54,745 nucleotides of DNA. Origin: Alphaproteobacteria bacterium. Lineage in GTDB: Bacteria; Pseudomonadota; Alphaproteobacteria; JAUXUR01. Every line of letters starts with the position of its first letter. The stretch's first letter is position 1. Shown piece after piece: positions 1-8,029 of this stretch. The notes beneath the pieces are model-generated. The model worked only from the letters and a program-made list of their open reading frames with translations. It ran no database searches and was not told the DNA's origin. The DNA lies in the NCBI GenBank assembly GCA_030680745.1, contig JAUXUR010000078.1:1-54745 (forward strand), in the 5' to 3' direction. Made by a program: the position numbers and the translations under genes.

Positions 1-107
1 TAGCTGAGGCTCAAAATCGTAGCTTTTATGAAAAGATCAGCTATACTGACGCAAAATTAGCAAGTTTACAGCTTAAGCTTGAGCAAATGATAGAAGGATT
101 GACATGA
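1..107 (+). CDS. 3' end of an unidentified small coiled-coil protein upstream of zapA
   Basis: Only the last 34 codons are inside the window. The open frame runs from base 3 and ends in EQMIEGLT, with its TGA overlapping the zapA ATG (ATGA at 104-107). The visible peptide is rich in K, L, E and Q and looks helical. In alphaproteobacteria a short coiled-coil protein often precedes zapA, and the 4-base overlap suggests translational coupling. The family cannot be named from this fragment. Confidence 0.6.
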   Translation, partial: AEAQNRSFYEKISYTDAKLASLQLKLEQMIEGLT

Positions 108-481
108 GCGGCAGAGTAACAATTACCATCAATGGTCGTAGCTTCCCCATTCATTGTAATGTTGGTGAGGAAGATAGAATTAAAGAGCTCGCTTTTTATG
201 TTGATGAAAAAGCAAAAGAATTAACGAAGAATTTTTCAGGCAAGATCAACGATCTTCATTTAATGGTGATGGTTTCACTTTTAATTGCCGATGAATTGCG
301 TGACACGTTAAACGAAAATGAAAATTTGGAACAAAAATTACAAGAAAAACAAGTGCATATACAGCCTTCAATGGATGAAAAGCCAACAGATCCGCGTCTT
401 ACTGATCCCAATTTTTTAAAAGCAGTCGAAATGTTAGCATCACGCATGGAAAACATTGCGGAAAACATCCAACAGCGCTAA
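104..481 (+). CDS. zapA: Cell division protein ZapA
   Basis: A 125-residue protein of the ZapA family, the small cytoplasmic FtsZ-binding protein that promotes bundling of FtsZ filaments at the division site. The N-terminus (VTITINGRSFPIHC) followed by the E-E-DRIKELA segment is the family's globular head. A long helix (about residues 60-90) forms the coiled-coil dimerisation tail, and a second helix follows at 100-124. The length fits the alphaproteobacterial form. The ATG overlaps the stop of the preceding gene. The downstream order 6S RNA, 5-formyl-THF cyclo-ligase is the classical zapA neighbourhood and supports the call. Confidence 0.9.
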   Translation: MSGRVTITINGRSFPIHCNVGEEDRIKELAFYVDEKAKELTKNFSGKINDLHLMVMVSLLIADELRDTLNENENLEQKLQEKQVHIQPSMDEKPTDPRLTDPNFLKAVEMLASRMENIAENIQQR

Positions 482-489
482 GATAGTAA

Positions 490-648
490 TGGTGGCTGCT
501 GTGTTGTTCGATAGGCGGTTATTATCCCAGGGGCGATACTCTAGCTTTGGGCGCTGTCCCTGTCAGTATTTTGGTATTGATATATGGCACCCTTTTTAAC
601 CTTGGCCGCATGAGGATTTTCTTACCAACGGCAAAAACGGGGCCACCA
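490..648 (+). ncRNA. ssrS: 6S RNA (SsrS), RNA polymerase-binding regulator
   Basis: No convincing protein is encoded here. The position between zapA and 5-formyl-THF cyclo-ligase is where proteobacteria carry 6S RNA. A closing stem is visible: TGGTGGC at 490-496 pairs with GCCACCA at 642-648, giving an RNA of about 159 nt. The interior contains further complementary stretches around a large central region, as expected for the promoter-mimic bubble that binds sigma70-RNA polymerase. Ends are set from the closing stem and may be off by a few bases. The call rests on synteny plus structure. A covariance search with the 6S family model would settle it. Confidence 0.75.
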
Positions 649-662
649 AAATGTACCCTTCC

Positions 663-770
663 TGTTTCAAACTGTGGAGGGCGTCAGATTTCGGGATTCG
701 TCATGCTCATGTATGAAGGGATACACTCTGCGTGCCTCACCACTCATCTTTCTACCCACATTATGAAACC
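663..770 (+). repeat. Hairpin element family 1, copy A
   Basis: One of six related hairpin elements in the window. The core reads CTCATGTAT-gaaggg-ATACACTC; the apical stem TGTAT/ATACA has a 6-base loop. Weak outer arms start with GTTTCA (664-669) and end with TGAAAC (764-769), with further partial pairing inside. The copy lies between 6S RNA and the cyclo-ligase ribosome-binding site, in the same orientation as the genes. It is the most degenerate copy in its outer arms. Confidence 0.6.
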
Positions 771-780
771 GATTGAGTAC

Positions 781-786
781 AAGGAG
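781..786 (+). promoter_or_regulatory. Shine-Dalgarno AAGGAG deciding a non-canonical start of the cyclo-ligase
   Basis: A perfect AAGGAG lies 8 bases upstream of an in-frame ATA codon at 795. The cyclo-ligase frame has no ATG, GTG or TTG between the upstream stop (TGA at 774) and codon 975, although homology clearly starts near 800. The motif therefore marks the real start, which is either AUA or a start lost by an indel. Confidence 0.55.
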
Positions 787-794
787 TTTGTTCT

Positions 795-1385
795 ATATTA
801 AAGAGATCAAAGCTTGCTCTACGTGAAAAATTAAAAATCAAACGTGAAATTGCGTCAAAACAAATAGGTGAAACGGCACCTTTTAAAATCCGTGATTTAT
901 TTCTAGATTATTTTAAATTTAAAACGCCTCAGGTAATTGCAGCCTATTGGCCAATCAATAGCGAATTAAATGTATTGCCTTTGGCAGAAGCCTTGCGACA
1001 GCAAAATCATATTTTGTGTTTACCGCGTATTATTACGCCGAATGGTGCACTTGAATTTGGTGTTTGGTCAGAATCTTCTCATCTTGTTAAAGGCACCTTT
1101 GGTACAATGACGATTCCGCCCGATGCGCCAAAAGTTAATCCGACAATTTGGCTCGTGCCGTTACTCGGTTTTGATCGACAAGGGCATCGTTTGGGTTATG
1201 GGAAAGGTCATTATGACAGAACACTTGAAAAATGTCGTAAAATAGAAGATATTCTAGCCATAGGTATTGGTTTTGCAGCCCAAGAAGTTCCATCCGTTTT
1301 TCATGAAACGCATGACGAAAGATTGGATTTTATGGTGACTGAAAAGGAAGTGATAAAATTTAATGAGAATTCTTTTTTGCGGTGA
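795..1385 (+). CDS. fau: 5-formyltetrahydrofolate cyclo-ligase (5,10-methenyl-THF synthetase)
   Basis: Converts 5-formyl-THF to 5,10-methenyl-THF with ATP, in cytoplasmic one-carbon metabolism. The signature loop GYGKGHYD (about residues 134-141 of the 196-residue reading) is intact, as is the N-terminal basic helix SKLALREKLKIKRE that binds nucleotide and substrate. The first canonical start, TTG at 975, would delete the first 60 residues, including that helix. The frame is open back to 777, and an AAGGAG at 781-786 points to ATA at 795 as the start. Either AUA initiation or a small indel in this copy explains this. The 3' end overlaps the next gene by 23 bases, suggesting coupling. The location next to 6S RNA is conserved in proteobacteria. 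Confidence 0.8.
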   Translation: MLKRSKLALREKLKIKREIASKQIGETAPFKIRDLFLDYFKFKTPQVIAAYWPINSELNVLPLAEALRQQNHILCLPRIITPNGALEFGVWSESSHLVKGTFGTMTIPPDAPKVNPTIWLVPLLGFDRQGHRLGYGKGHYDRTLEKCRKIEDILAIGIGFAAQEVPSVFHETHDERLDFMVTEKEVIKFNENSFLR

Positions 1386-2175
1386 TATTGTTGGTCGTTC
1401 AGGACGTCAGGCTGTTTCAAAACATCTTTCCAGTTTAAAACAAAAACATAAAATCGATGTCGTCATCGCTAATGGTGAAAATGCTGCTCATGGTTTTGGT
1501 TTGACGCCTAAAATTACCGATGAAATTTTTAGTTTTGGTGTGCATGTTATAACATCAGGCAATCATATGTGGGATAAATCAGAAATCATTCCTTATATGG
1601 ATAAAGTACCAAACCTTATTCGTCCTATTAATTATCCTAAAGCTGTCCCAGGTAAGGGCTTTATTGAGTATAAATTACCTGATGGTCGCAAAATTCTTGT
1701 GATTAACGCGATGTGCCGTCTTTTTATGGATGCACTTGATGATCCATTTGAACGCACAATGACATTGCTTGAAAAATACCGTTTAGGATCCTCCATCAAT
1801 GCTATTTTTGTGGATCTTCATGGCGAAGCATCATCAGAAAAAATGGCTTTTGGCTATTATTTAGACGGTCGCGTTTCGGCCGTCATTGGTACGCATACAC
1901 ATGTACCGACTGCAGATCATCGTATACTGCCAAAAGGTACAGCTTATCAAACAGATGCTGGTATGTGTGGTGATTACGATTCCGTGGTCGGTATGGGTAA
2001 AGCGGAAGCGATTATGCGTTTCACCAAAAAAATGAGATTAGGTGCGCTTCAGCCTTGTGAAGGTGAGGGGACGCTTTCAGGCGTGATGATTGATACCAAT
2101 GATCAAACAGGCCTTGCAACCTCTATTACACCCATTAGACTTGGTGGGATATTAAGCCAAACAAGTATGAAATAA
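1363..2175 (+). CDS. YmdB-family metallophosphoesterase (TIGR00282 type)
   Basis: A 270-residue cytoplasmic binuclear metallophosphoesterase; family members hydrolyse 2',3'-cyclic nucleotides in vitro and affect RNA turnover. The metal-ligand pattern is complete: D8 (CGDIVG), E39 and N40 (NGEN), N67 and H68 (GNHMWD), H153 (DLHGE), H178 and H180 (GTHTHVPTAD). Length and residue spacing match the family almost exactly. The ATG at 1363 follows AAGGAAG and lies inside the end of the cyclo-ligase gene, so the two are very probably co-transcribed. The physiological substrate in this organism is not shown by the sequence. Confidence 0.9.
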   Translation: MRILFCGDIVGRSGRQAVSKHLSSLKQKHKIDVVIANGENAAHGFGLTPKITDEIFSFGVHVITSGNHMWDKSEIIPYMDKVPNLIRPINYPKAVPGKGFIEYKLPDGRKILVINAMCRLFMDALDDPFERTMTLLEKYRLGSSINAIFVDLHGEASSEKMAFGYYLDGRVSAVIGTHTHVPTADHRILPKGTAYQTDAGMCGDYDSVVGMGKAEAIMRFTKKMRLGALQPCEGEGTLSGVMIDTNDQTGLATSITPIRLGGILSQTSMK

Positions 2176-2263
2176 TAACTTATAATATGCCAATATCACC
2201 CATTGTTAAAATGCGTCAAAAGCAAATAGAAGAATGGGTCGAGCGTTAATATATTAGGTTCTA

Positions 2264-2342
2264 TTTGGGTTAATAGAGCGTCAAACACCTTTCATGTAGG
2301 AAAAGACTATCCTTCGTTCCTCATGCCTGCTCTTAACCTAAA
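2264..2342 (+). repeat. Hairpin element family 1, copy F
   Basis: A short copy with arms GGTTAATAGAGC (2268-2279) and GCTCTTAACC (2329-2338), about 90 bases after the YmdB stop and in the same orientation. The core is TTCATGTAG-gaaaaga-CTATCC. The apical stem is reduced to TAG/CTA, so it is weaker than in the other copies. The rest of the 214-base gap to the next gene shows nothing further. Confidence 0.55.
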
Positions 2343-2389
2343 GCGAAAACACTATACTTTATTAGGAGGATTTTTTAAAATACTTCTAT

Positions 2390-5080
2390 TCAATGAATCT
2401 GTACAGGCAAACGATCCGAACCAAAATAACGAATATTAGGCAATGGATACTCATCTTCTCTAGATGGAAGCGTATCTTTATACATTTGGGCTATTTTTTC
2501 TTTGTTTTGAAGTATTTCTTCTTTAGATTGATTTGTAAAAATATCCATTGATTTTATTTTAGGATCAAAAGCTGCTTTAAAAGGATTTCCAGAAAAATTA
2601 TAAAAGATTGCTATTGAAGGTAAATTTTTAAAATCCTTTTCACGAATGCTAAATTCTTTATAAAACATTTCAAAACGATTATCAAAAGCAGTGTTTTTAC
2701 TTAATAATGGACGAATAACATGTTCATAATAATCGGTATAATAAATAGACGGATTATAATAAAAACATCCCTCTACCCCTTTTGATTGTCCAACTGAAAA
2801 AAATAAATACTCCTTTTCAAAAAAGGATTGTCTTTTTTCCCACAAAACAGGATTATGTGTTTGTAAATATAAATGAAATTCTTTATAAAAATTATCAACT
2901 AAAAGATCATATGTTGACCAATTATTTGATTTTATATCTTCCAAAATTTTTGCAGGCAAAAGAGATCCATAATAATCTAAAGAAGAATAAATTTCTTTGT
3001 TTCTTATCTTAGTGCTCAAAAGAAAGGACGGATTGAAAATACTATGAAATTTACTTGTTATACTAACATTATTTTCATGAAAAATTAAAAAACTAAAAAA
3101 CCCATACATCTGTTTTATATCGATATCATTTGCTGGATTTAACATGAAATCAACTAAAAATTGTTGAGATAATTCTAATACATCAAAAAGCAATGAAACG
3201 CGATCTTTTTGTGCATCTTCAATAATTTTACATGAAAAATCATTTAAATATTCTGGATAAATAGTTTTTGGTAAGCACTTATTGGTGGATTGTAAAGCTT
3301 GTCTTATAGAAGCTAAATGCAGAATATCATGATAGAAAAAAAGATGCGGGTTCATGTTAAATTCATCTGCGGTAACTGGTTTATGCGCAAAACCTGCAAA
3401 CCAAACATGCTTATTTTTACCAGGAAAATTTAAAAATATATCCACATCCGTTAAATCAAAAGGAAAAGGGATGATAACGATTTCTGGAAAAAGCGCTGCC
3501 ATCGCATTCAATGATCCTAATTCATGCGTGACAGGTGATCCCGTTTTATCCACACAATCAAAATAAGTTTGTGGATCATAGTTAGAATCAACATATGAAT
3601 TCATTAAAAATTGCTGATAGGAATATACATTATCTGTATCTTTAATATAAGCACTATCTTTATAACCTATCGTCATAATCGCTGCGCAAAGGCCTGAAAA
3701 TTTTAAAAACCAACGATATGTTATTAAATTATTTTTAAATGACTCTTCTAAAAATTTTTCTGCTTTTTGAAGCGCAAAATATTTATTATCCATTAAATCA
3801 ACAGATTTAGTATCATTTGAAATTCTATTTAAAAATAGACGAGCCAAATCATAAAATTCAGAAAGGGGTATATCCCAAGGTTTTTCATGATCTGTTAAAT
3901 ATTGAAAAGAATCTGATATATTATTATAAATTCTAAATATCTCATCTTTTGGAACAGAGGTTTTTAAAAACCCACTTTCATCCGTTTTTTCAGCTTCTTG
4001 AATAAGAGTAGAAAGTTTAAAGATATGTTTGTTATTATAGATTTCAATTTGATTAATTGTATCGTCTGCGTAAGGCTCATCGTCTGTTAAAGATGAAAGC
4101 GTTTCTTGAGCAGGTTCATTCAAAACATCTAATGTTGCAATTTTTAGTAATTGTTCGTAAAAAATTTGATCAGGTTGTTTTAAGCTATTTTCAATAAAAA
4201 TTTTTGTTTTAGGAAAAAGAATAGGATGGATAGTATCAATGCGTTTTTCTAAGGGTGTTACCCAATTAAAAGGATTGGGTAAAATAATGATGTCAGGGAA
4301 ACGTTTTATTAAATAATTTAAGGACCCGATCATGGCATAAGGGTTAGCTTCATGAGATTCAATTTCTAGGACGTATTTAAGGGGATCAAATGAAAGGGAT
4401 ACGTATTTTTGATATAATCCTTCTGGGCTAGATGCTAAATTTGAAATTTTGCTTGAATTTTGTGGATACCAAGAAGTAGAAACAGCGCAAAGTGACATAA
4501 ATTTCAAAAACCATGCATAGGATGTTATGTTTTGATTTTTTGAATTATTTAAAAATTCATTCATTTTATGCTGAAAAACAAATGAACAATCTTGCTCAAA
4601 AGCTTTGTAAAGGTGTGCTGCTAAATCGCCAAAAGCAGGGAGAGGGATATCCCATGGATCTTTTTCATTTTTTAAATGATTGAGCGTATTTGAAATATCT
4701 GTATAAATTTGCTTTATTTTTTCTTGAGTGCATAAAGGTTTTAAGTATATATCATTATATTTTTTTTCGGATTCTTTAATAGAATAACCAAGTTCTAAAA
4801 TAGCTTTATATTCAGAAATTGTAGAAGTTTCAAGAATAGGTGATGAAAGAGAATTTTCAAGTAAAGGTTTAAAATAAGGCACAGTTTGTTTAGAAAATGG
4901 GACGTCAGTATCAATTTGATGAAATGCATTTTTCTGGGAATAAGTATTACAAGATAGAGGAAGATCAATATAATTTGATGTTACGTTTGTATTCGAAAGA
5001 ATTGTTGCATAAATTTGTTGATTAGGCTTCATAAATTGAAAAGAAAAAATAAATATAATACTAAAGGCAACTTTTTTCAT
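2390..5080 (-). CDS. Large exported protein with an internal duplication, function unknown
   Basis: An 896-residue protein I do not recognise. The N-terminus has a basic start and a hydrophobic core ending near QQIYA (residues 21-25), a likely Sec signal peptide. Two segments are clearly homologous: about 120-320 and 378-592. Matching landmarks are DPWDIPLPAFGDLA and KPWDIPLSEFYDLA (141-154, 400-413), SYAWFLKFMSLCA and TYRWFLKFSGLCA (187-199, 454-466), and GSLNYLIKRFPDIIILP and GSLNAMAALFPEIVIIP (252-268, 522-538). The second copy adds a His-rich stretch, PHLFFYHDILHLAS (578-591). The 600-896 region is unique. It stands alone, transcribed toward the YmdB gene. An exported, lineage-specific protein fits a host-interaction role, but that is inference. 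Confidence 0.6.
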   Translation of the reverse strand: MKKVAFSIIFIFSFQFMKPNQQIYATILSNTNVTSNYIDLPLSCNTYSQKNAFHQIDTDVPFSKQTVPYFKPLLENSLSSPILETSTISEYKAILELGYSIKESEKKYNDIYLKPLCTQEKIKQIYTDISNTLNHLKNEKDPWDIPLPAFGDLAAHLYKAFEQDCSFVFQHKMNEFLNNSKNQNITSYAWFLKFMSLCAVSTSWYPQNSSKISNLASSPEGLYQKYVSLSFDPLKYVLEIESHEANPYAMIGSLNYLIKRFPDIIILPNPFNWVTPLEKRIDTIHPILFPKTKIFIENSLKQPDQIFYEQLLKIATLDVLNEPAQETLSSLTDDEPYADDTINQIEIYNNKHIFKLSTLIQEAEKTDESGFLKTSVPKDEIFRIYNNISDSFQYLTDHEKPWDIPLSEFYDLARLFLNRISNDTKSVDLMDNKYFALQKAEKFLEESFKNNLITYRWFLKFSGLCAAIMTIGYKDSAYIKDTDNVYSYQQFLMNSYVDSNYDPQTYFDCVDKTGSPVTHELGSLNAMAALFPEIVIIPFPFDLTDVDIFLNFPGKNKHVWFAGFAHKPVTADEFNMNPHLFFYHDILHLASIRQALQSTNKCLPKTIYPEYLNDFSCKIIEDAQKDRVSLLFDVLELSQQFLVDFMLNPANDIDIKQMYGFFSFLIFHENNVSITSKFHSIFNPSFLLSTKIRNKEIYSSLDYYGSLLPAKILEDIKSNNWSTYDLLVDNFYKEFHLYLQTHNPVLWEKRQSFFEKEYLFFSVGQSKGVEGCFYYNPSIYYTDYYEHVIRPLLSKNTAFDNRFEMFYKEFSIREKDFKNLPSIAIFYNFSGNPFKAAFDPKIKSMDIFTNQSKEEILQNKEKIAQMYKDTLPSREDEYPLPNIRYFGSDRLPVQIH

Positions 5081-5199
5081 AACACACCATAATCAACAGA
5101 AAATTTCATATTGGTTTATAATTCATTCTAAAAATAAAGTCAATCTTATTAAAAATATAAAAAAATTATAATATATTGTATATCTTGAAAAGAAGAATC

Positions 5200-6075
5200 T
5201 TAAGAAATTTTCTTTTGAGTACTTTTAGAAACAACATAATTCAAATAAGCATGCCGCAATTGAAGCGTAATTTGTCCTGCAATACCTTTACCTATTGGTT
5301 TTTTGTTAATTATTGTGACAGGCATCACATAATTTGTAGCACTGGTAATAAATGCTTCTTGGGCATGTTCTGCGTCATGAGTGTTGAATGGTTTTTCAAC
5401 AAAAGGAATGCCAAGATCCTTTGCCATATCGATAATTGTTTTACGTGTTATGCCGCTTAATATGTTTTCATTTGTTGGTCTTGTCTGAATATAACCTTTT
5501 TCATTTACAATCCAGGCGTTGGTGGCCGTCCCTTCCGTTACAAATCCTTCTGCGTCTAAAAACCATGATTCATAGGCTCCTTTGTCAATCGCTTCTTGTT
5601 TGGCAAGAATATTAGGGAGTAATGAAATCGATTTTATATCGCATCGTGGCCAACGCATTTCAGGTATTGTGATGACTGAAACACCTTTTTGCACAACAGC
5701 ATCATTAGGAAGCTTCATATGCTTGGCCGTTATAATCAGTGAAGAGGGAACAGGCGGATCAGGAAAAGGATGAAAACGAGTTGCAACACCACGCGTTATT
5801 TGTAAATAAATCAGACCTGTTTGAAGCAAATTACGTCTTTGTATTTCGCGAATCAATAAACGTAAAACAGGAAGCGTTACAGGGGGAGTAATGCGTAATG
5901 CATTTAATGAACGTTCTAAACGCTCAAGATGGCCGATTTCATCTAGAATAATGCCCTTATAAAGTGCTACGACTTCATAAACACCATCGGCGAATTGATA
6001 GCCACGATCTTCTATATGTACGCTCGCATGTGCATGCGGAAGATAGTGACCGTTAACATAAGCAATACGCGACAT
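5200..6075 (-). CDS. dat: D-amino-acid aminotransferase (class IV PLP enzyme)
   Basis: A 291-residue fold-type IV aminotransferase. It interconverts D-alanine and 2-oxoglutarate with pyruvate and D-glutamate, supplying D-amino acids for peptidoglycan. HIEDRGYQFADGVYEV (20-35) is the family N-terminal signature. K148 in RCDIKSISLLPNILAKQ is the expected PLP Schiff-base lysine, and VTEGTATNAW (179-188) carries the conserved glutamate near the pyridine nitrogen. The motif context favours the D-amino-acid enzyme over the branched-chain enzyme or ADC lyase, though class IV specificity is hard to read from sequence. The ATG follows GGAGAAATTAT. Hairpin element E separates it from trkA upstream, and the two may share a transcript. 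Confidence 0.82.
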   Translation of the reverse strand: MSRIAYVNGHYLPHAHASVHIEDRGYQFADGVYEVVALYKGIILDEIGHLERLERSLNALRITPPVTLPVLRLLIREIQRRNLLQTGLIYLQITRGVATRFHPFPDPPVPSSLIITAKHMKLPNDAVVQKGVSVITIPEMRWPRCDIKSISLLPNILAKQEAIDKGAYESWFLDAEGFVTEGTATNAWIVNEKGYIQTRPTNENILSGITRKTIIDMAKDLGIPFVEKPFNTHDAEHAQEAFITSATNYVMPVTIINKKPIGKGIAGQITLQLRHAYLNYVVSKSTQKKIS

Positions 6076-6112
6076 ATAATTTCTCCTTGAGTTGTATTTT
6101 GGTTTTTTCTCT

Positions 6113-6233
6113 AACTGTCTAGATTATGAGGTAAAGTCTAGAAAGAACGAGAACCAGAACGGAGTGTACTTCTTTGTACATGAGTACCGGAAGCGCAGTT
6201 CTGACGACGAATTTGCCCATAATCTGGACAGTT
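6113..6233 (-). repeat. Hairpin element family 1, copy E
   Basis: Read on the minus strand, the arms AACTGTCCAGATTATG and CATAATCTAGACAGTT form a 16-position stem with one mismatch. Inside are CAGAAC/GTTCTG and the apical hairpin TGTAC-aaagaa-GTACA. The element starts within the last two bases of the trkA stop codon and lies directly 3' of trkA in the sense orientation. Its interior is nearly the same as copy D between dnaK and dnaJ, but the arms differ and remain self-complementary. Confidence 0.8.
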
Positions 6234-7608
6234 AAAAATAGTCCAGACCAACGGTAAAAAGTTTCTCCGCTTTTTTAATTTGTGCCTTTTCTGCAATAAC
6301 AATTAGATAATCGTTTGATTCTAAAATAGTGCGATCATTAGGGAAAATAACCTTATTTTCTCGAATGATGCAGGCGATCATAATGCCCTTTGGTAATTGA
6401 ATCTCACTAAAAGGAGGGCCGATAAGTCTAGAGGTTTCAAGTAAATGGGCTTCGATAATTTCTCCAAATTCTTCACGCAAACTATGAACAGCTTGAATTT
6501 TACCACGTCTTACATGTTTTAAAATTGATGAAATGGTTACCAAATTAGGCTGCACAACAGCATCAATGGAAAGCGGCCTAATAATAGGGTCATAATTTTG
6601 CGAGGTAACAAGGCTTATGGTTCTTTTGCACCCATGATATTTGGCAAGAGATGACGCTAATATGTTGGTTTCATTGCTATTTGTTAAGGCCATAAAGGTC
6701 TCATCTCCATCGAGATTGAGTTCTTTAAAGAAATCAGGTTCTAAAATATCACCGAAAAGAACAATTTTATCCTGCAATTCTTCAACGATTTGTAAAGCAA
6801 TTTCTCTTTTCTTTTCAACCATTGTAAACGACAATTTGGGTAAATCTTGCTTTAATTGTTTTGCAAGGCTTAGTCCAATTTTGCCACCGCCTGAAATGAT
6901 GAGTCTTTTGCTGTGTGTTTCCTCATATCCAAAAGCGGACAAAGCGCGTTGTACTTTATCGGTTTCAACTAAAAAATATACTTTATCGTCAGGTAATAAT
7001 TGGTCTTTACCTTTGGGAATAAAGGCTTCTTTGTCTCGAAAAATAGCTATAATATTAAAATTAAGGTAAGGAAAAAGTTCACCTAATTGTCTTAAAGGGG
7101 TATGAATAATCGGTGTATCATCCGTGCAAATCACGCCTAATAATTTAACTTTAGGTTCCGTAATAGGAATATAATCAAAAATCCCTGAAATTTGGCTTAA
7201 TTGTAAAAGAATATTGGCAATTTCAGCTTCAGGTGAAATTACTTTATCCACTGTTAAATAATGTTGTTCAAAAAGTTCTGCCCATTTGGGGGATCTATAA
7301 TTTTGATCGCGTATGCGCGCAATTTTCGTAGGGATACCAAAGAGCGTCCCACCAATTTGGCAAGCAATAAGATTTACTTCATCAAATTGCGTCACAGCAA
7401 TTAAAATGTCGGCATCTTTAGCGCCAGCTTCTTCCAAGATATTGGGAAGTGCCGCATTGCCTACAATGCCTTTAACATCAAGTCGGTCTGTTGCGCGTTT
7501 AATTTGAGTTGCGTCGGTATCTATTAAAACGATATCAGCATCACCAGAGGCGAGGTAACGAACAATACCATATCCAACCTGTCCACCACCGCAGACAATA
7601 ATTTTCAT
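6232..7608 (-). CDS. trkA: Trk potassium uptake system regulatory subunit TrkA
   Basis: A 458-residue cytoplasmic NAD(H)-binding protein that gates the TrkH/TrkG potassium channel. Two tandem RCK units are visible. A Rossmann domain with GGGQVGYG (7-14) is followed by a TrkA_C domain (about 140-220); a second Rossmann domain with SGGGKIGLSLAK (near 240) is followed by a second TrkA_C domain (about 375-455). The double unit and the length match classical TrkA. No trkH is in the window. The ATG follows AGAGGG. The stop codon overlaps the arm of hairpin element E. Confidence 0.92.
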   Translation of the reverse strand: MKIIVCGGGQVGYGIVRYLASGDADIVLIDTDATQIKRATDRLDVKGIVGNAALPNILEEAGAKDADILIAVTQFDEVNLIACQIGGTLFGIPTKIARIRDQNYRSPKWAELFEQHYLTVDKVISPEAEIANILLQLSQISGIFDYIPITEPKVKLLGVICTDDTPIIHTPLRQLGELFPYLNFNIIAIFRDKEAFIPKGKDQLLPDDKVYFLVETDKVQRALSAFGYEETHSKRLIISGGGKIGLSLAKQLKQDLPKLSFTMVEKKREIALQIVEELQDKIVLFGDILEPDFFKELNLDGDETFMALTNSNETNILASSLAKYHGCKRTISLVTSQNYDPIIRPLSIDAVVQPNLVTISSILKHVRRGKIQAVHSLREEFGEIIEAHLLETSRLIGPPFSEIQLPKGIMIACIIRENKVIFPNDRTILESNDYLIVIAEKAQIKKAEKLFTVGLDYF

Positions 7609-7646
7609 TGAACCCTCTGAAAAATAATCAATGACTAATTATATCA

Positions 7647-7810
7647 TATACCCAAATAATCCGAAACTACCGTTTTTAGCCGATGATCTTTGGTCGCTTT
7701 TTGAACCAAAAATTTCTAAGGTAAAACAATTATCTGTTAAAATTTTCAGCATCAAAAATCACCTCAAATCTCAGACTCAAAAATCGGCATTTCCAAATCA
7801 TTTGGGTATA
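7647..7810. repeat. Short inverted-repeat (MITE-like) element
   Basis: The ends TATACCCAAATAATCCGAAA (7647-7666) and TTTCCAAATCATTTGGGTAT (7790-7809) are imperfect inverted repeats about 21 bases long, bounding roughly 164 bases with no credible gene. An open frame of 99 codons crosses it, but its peptide has no recognisable character and simply reflects the repeat. The structure looks like a small non-autonomous insertion. No clear target duplication was seen, and no other full copy is in the window. A weakly similar hairpin lies at 54448-54491. Confidence 0.5.
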
Positions 7811-7871
7811 GGAAAAATATATCGCAAAGATGTTGGAATTTGCTCGCTCACAACATTTTATGAAATATATG

Positions 7872-7901
7872 TTGACATATTGTGTTGCGTTAATGTATAC
7901 T
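7872..7901 (+). promoter_or_regulatory. Sigma70-type promoter for the exported protein at 8030
   Basis: TTGACA (7872-7877), an 18-base spacer and TATACT (7896-7901) form a near-consensus housekeeping promoter. It would give an untranslated leader of about 120 bases before the ATG at 8030. The consensus quality suggests strong expression of an exported product. Confidence 0.6.
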
Positions 7902-8029
7902 TTTATTATATTGACGAACAAAGATGTTGATTTAAGATTAAATCCAAATATTTCTTGGAGGTTTTTGAGTTATCATCCTTAAATTTATGAATACTATTTT
8001 ATTAAAGTTTATTTTTATGGAGTTTCAAA

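Noticed and set aside
547-801. 84-codon plus-strand open frame between zapA and the cyclo-ligase
   Set aside because: It overlaps the 6S RNA and hairpin element A, has no recognisable peptide character, and lies exactly where 6S RNA is expected.
7631-7930. 99-codon plus-strand open frame upstream of the split exported gene
   Set aside because: It runs through an inverted-repeat element and across a near-consensus promoter, and its peptide shows no domain.
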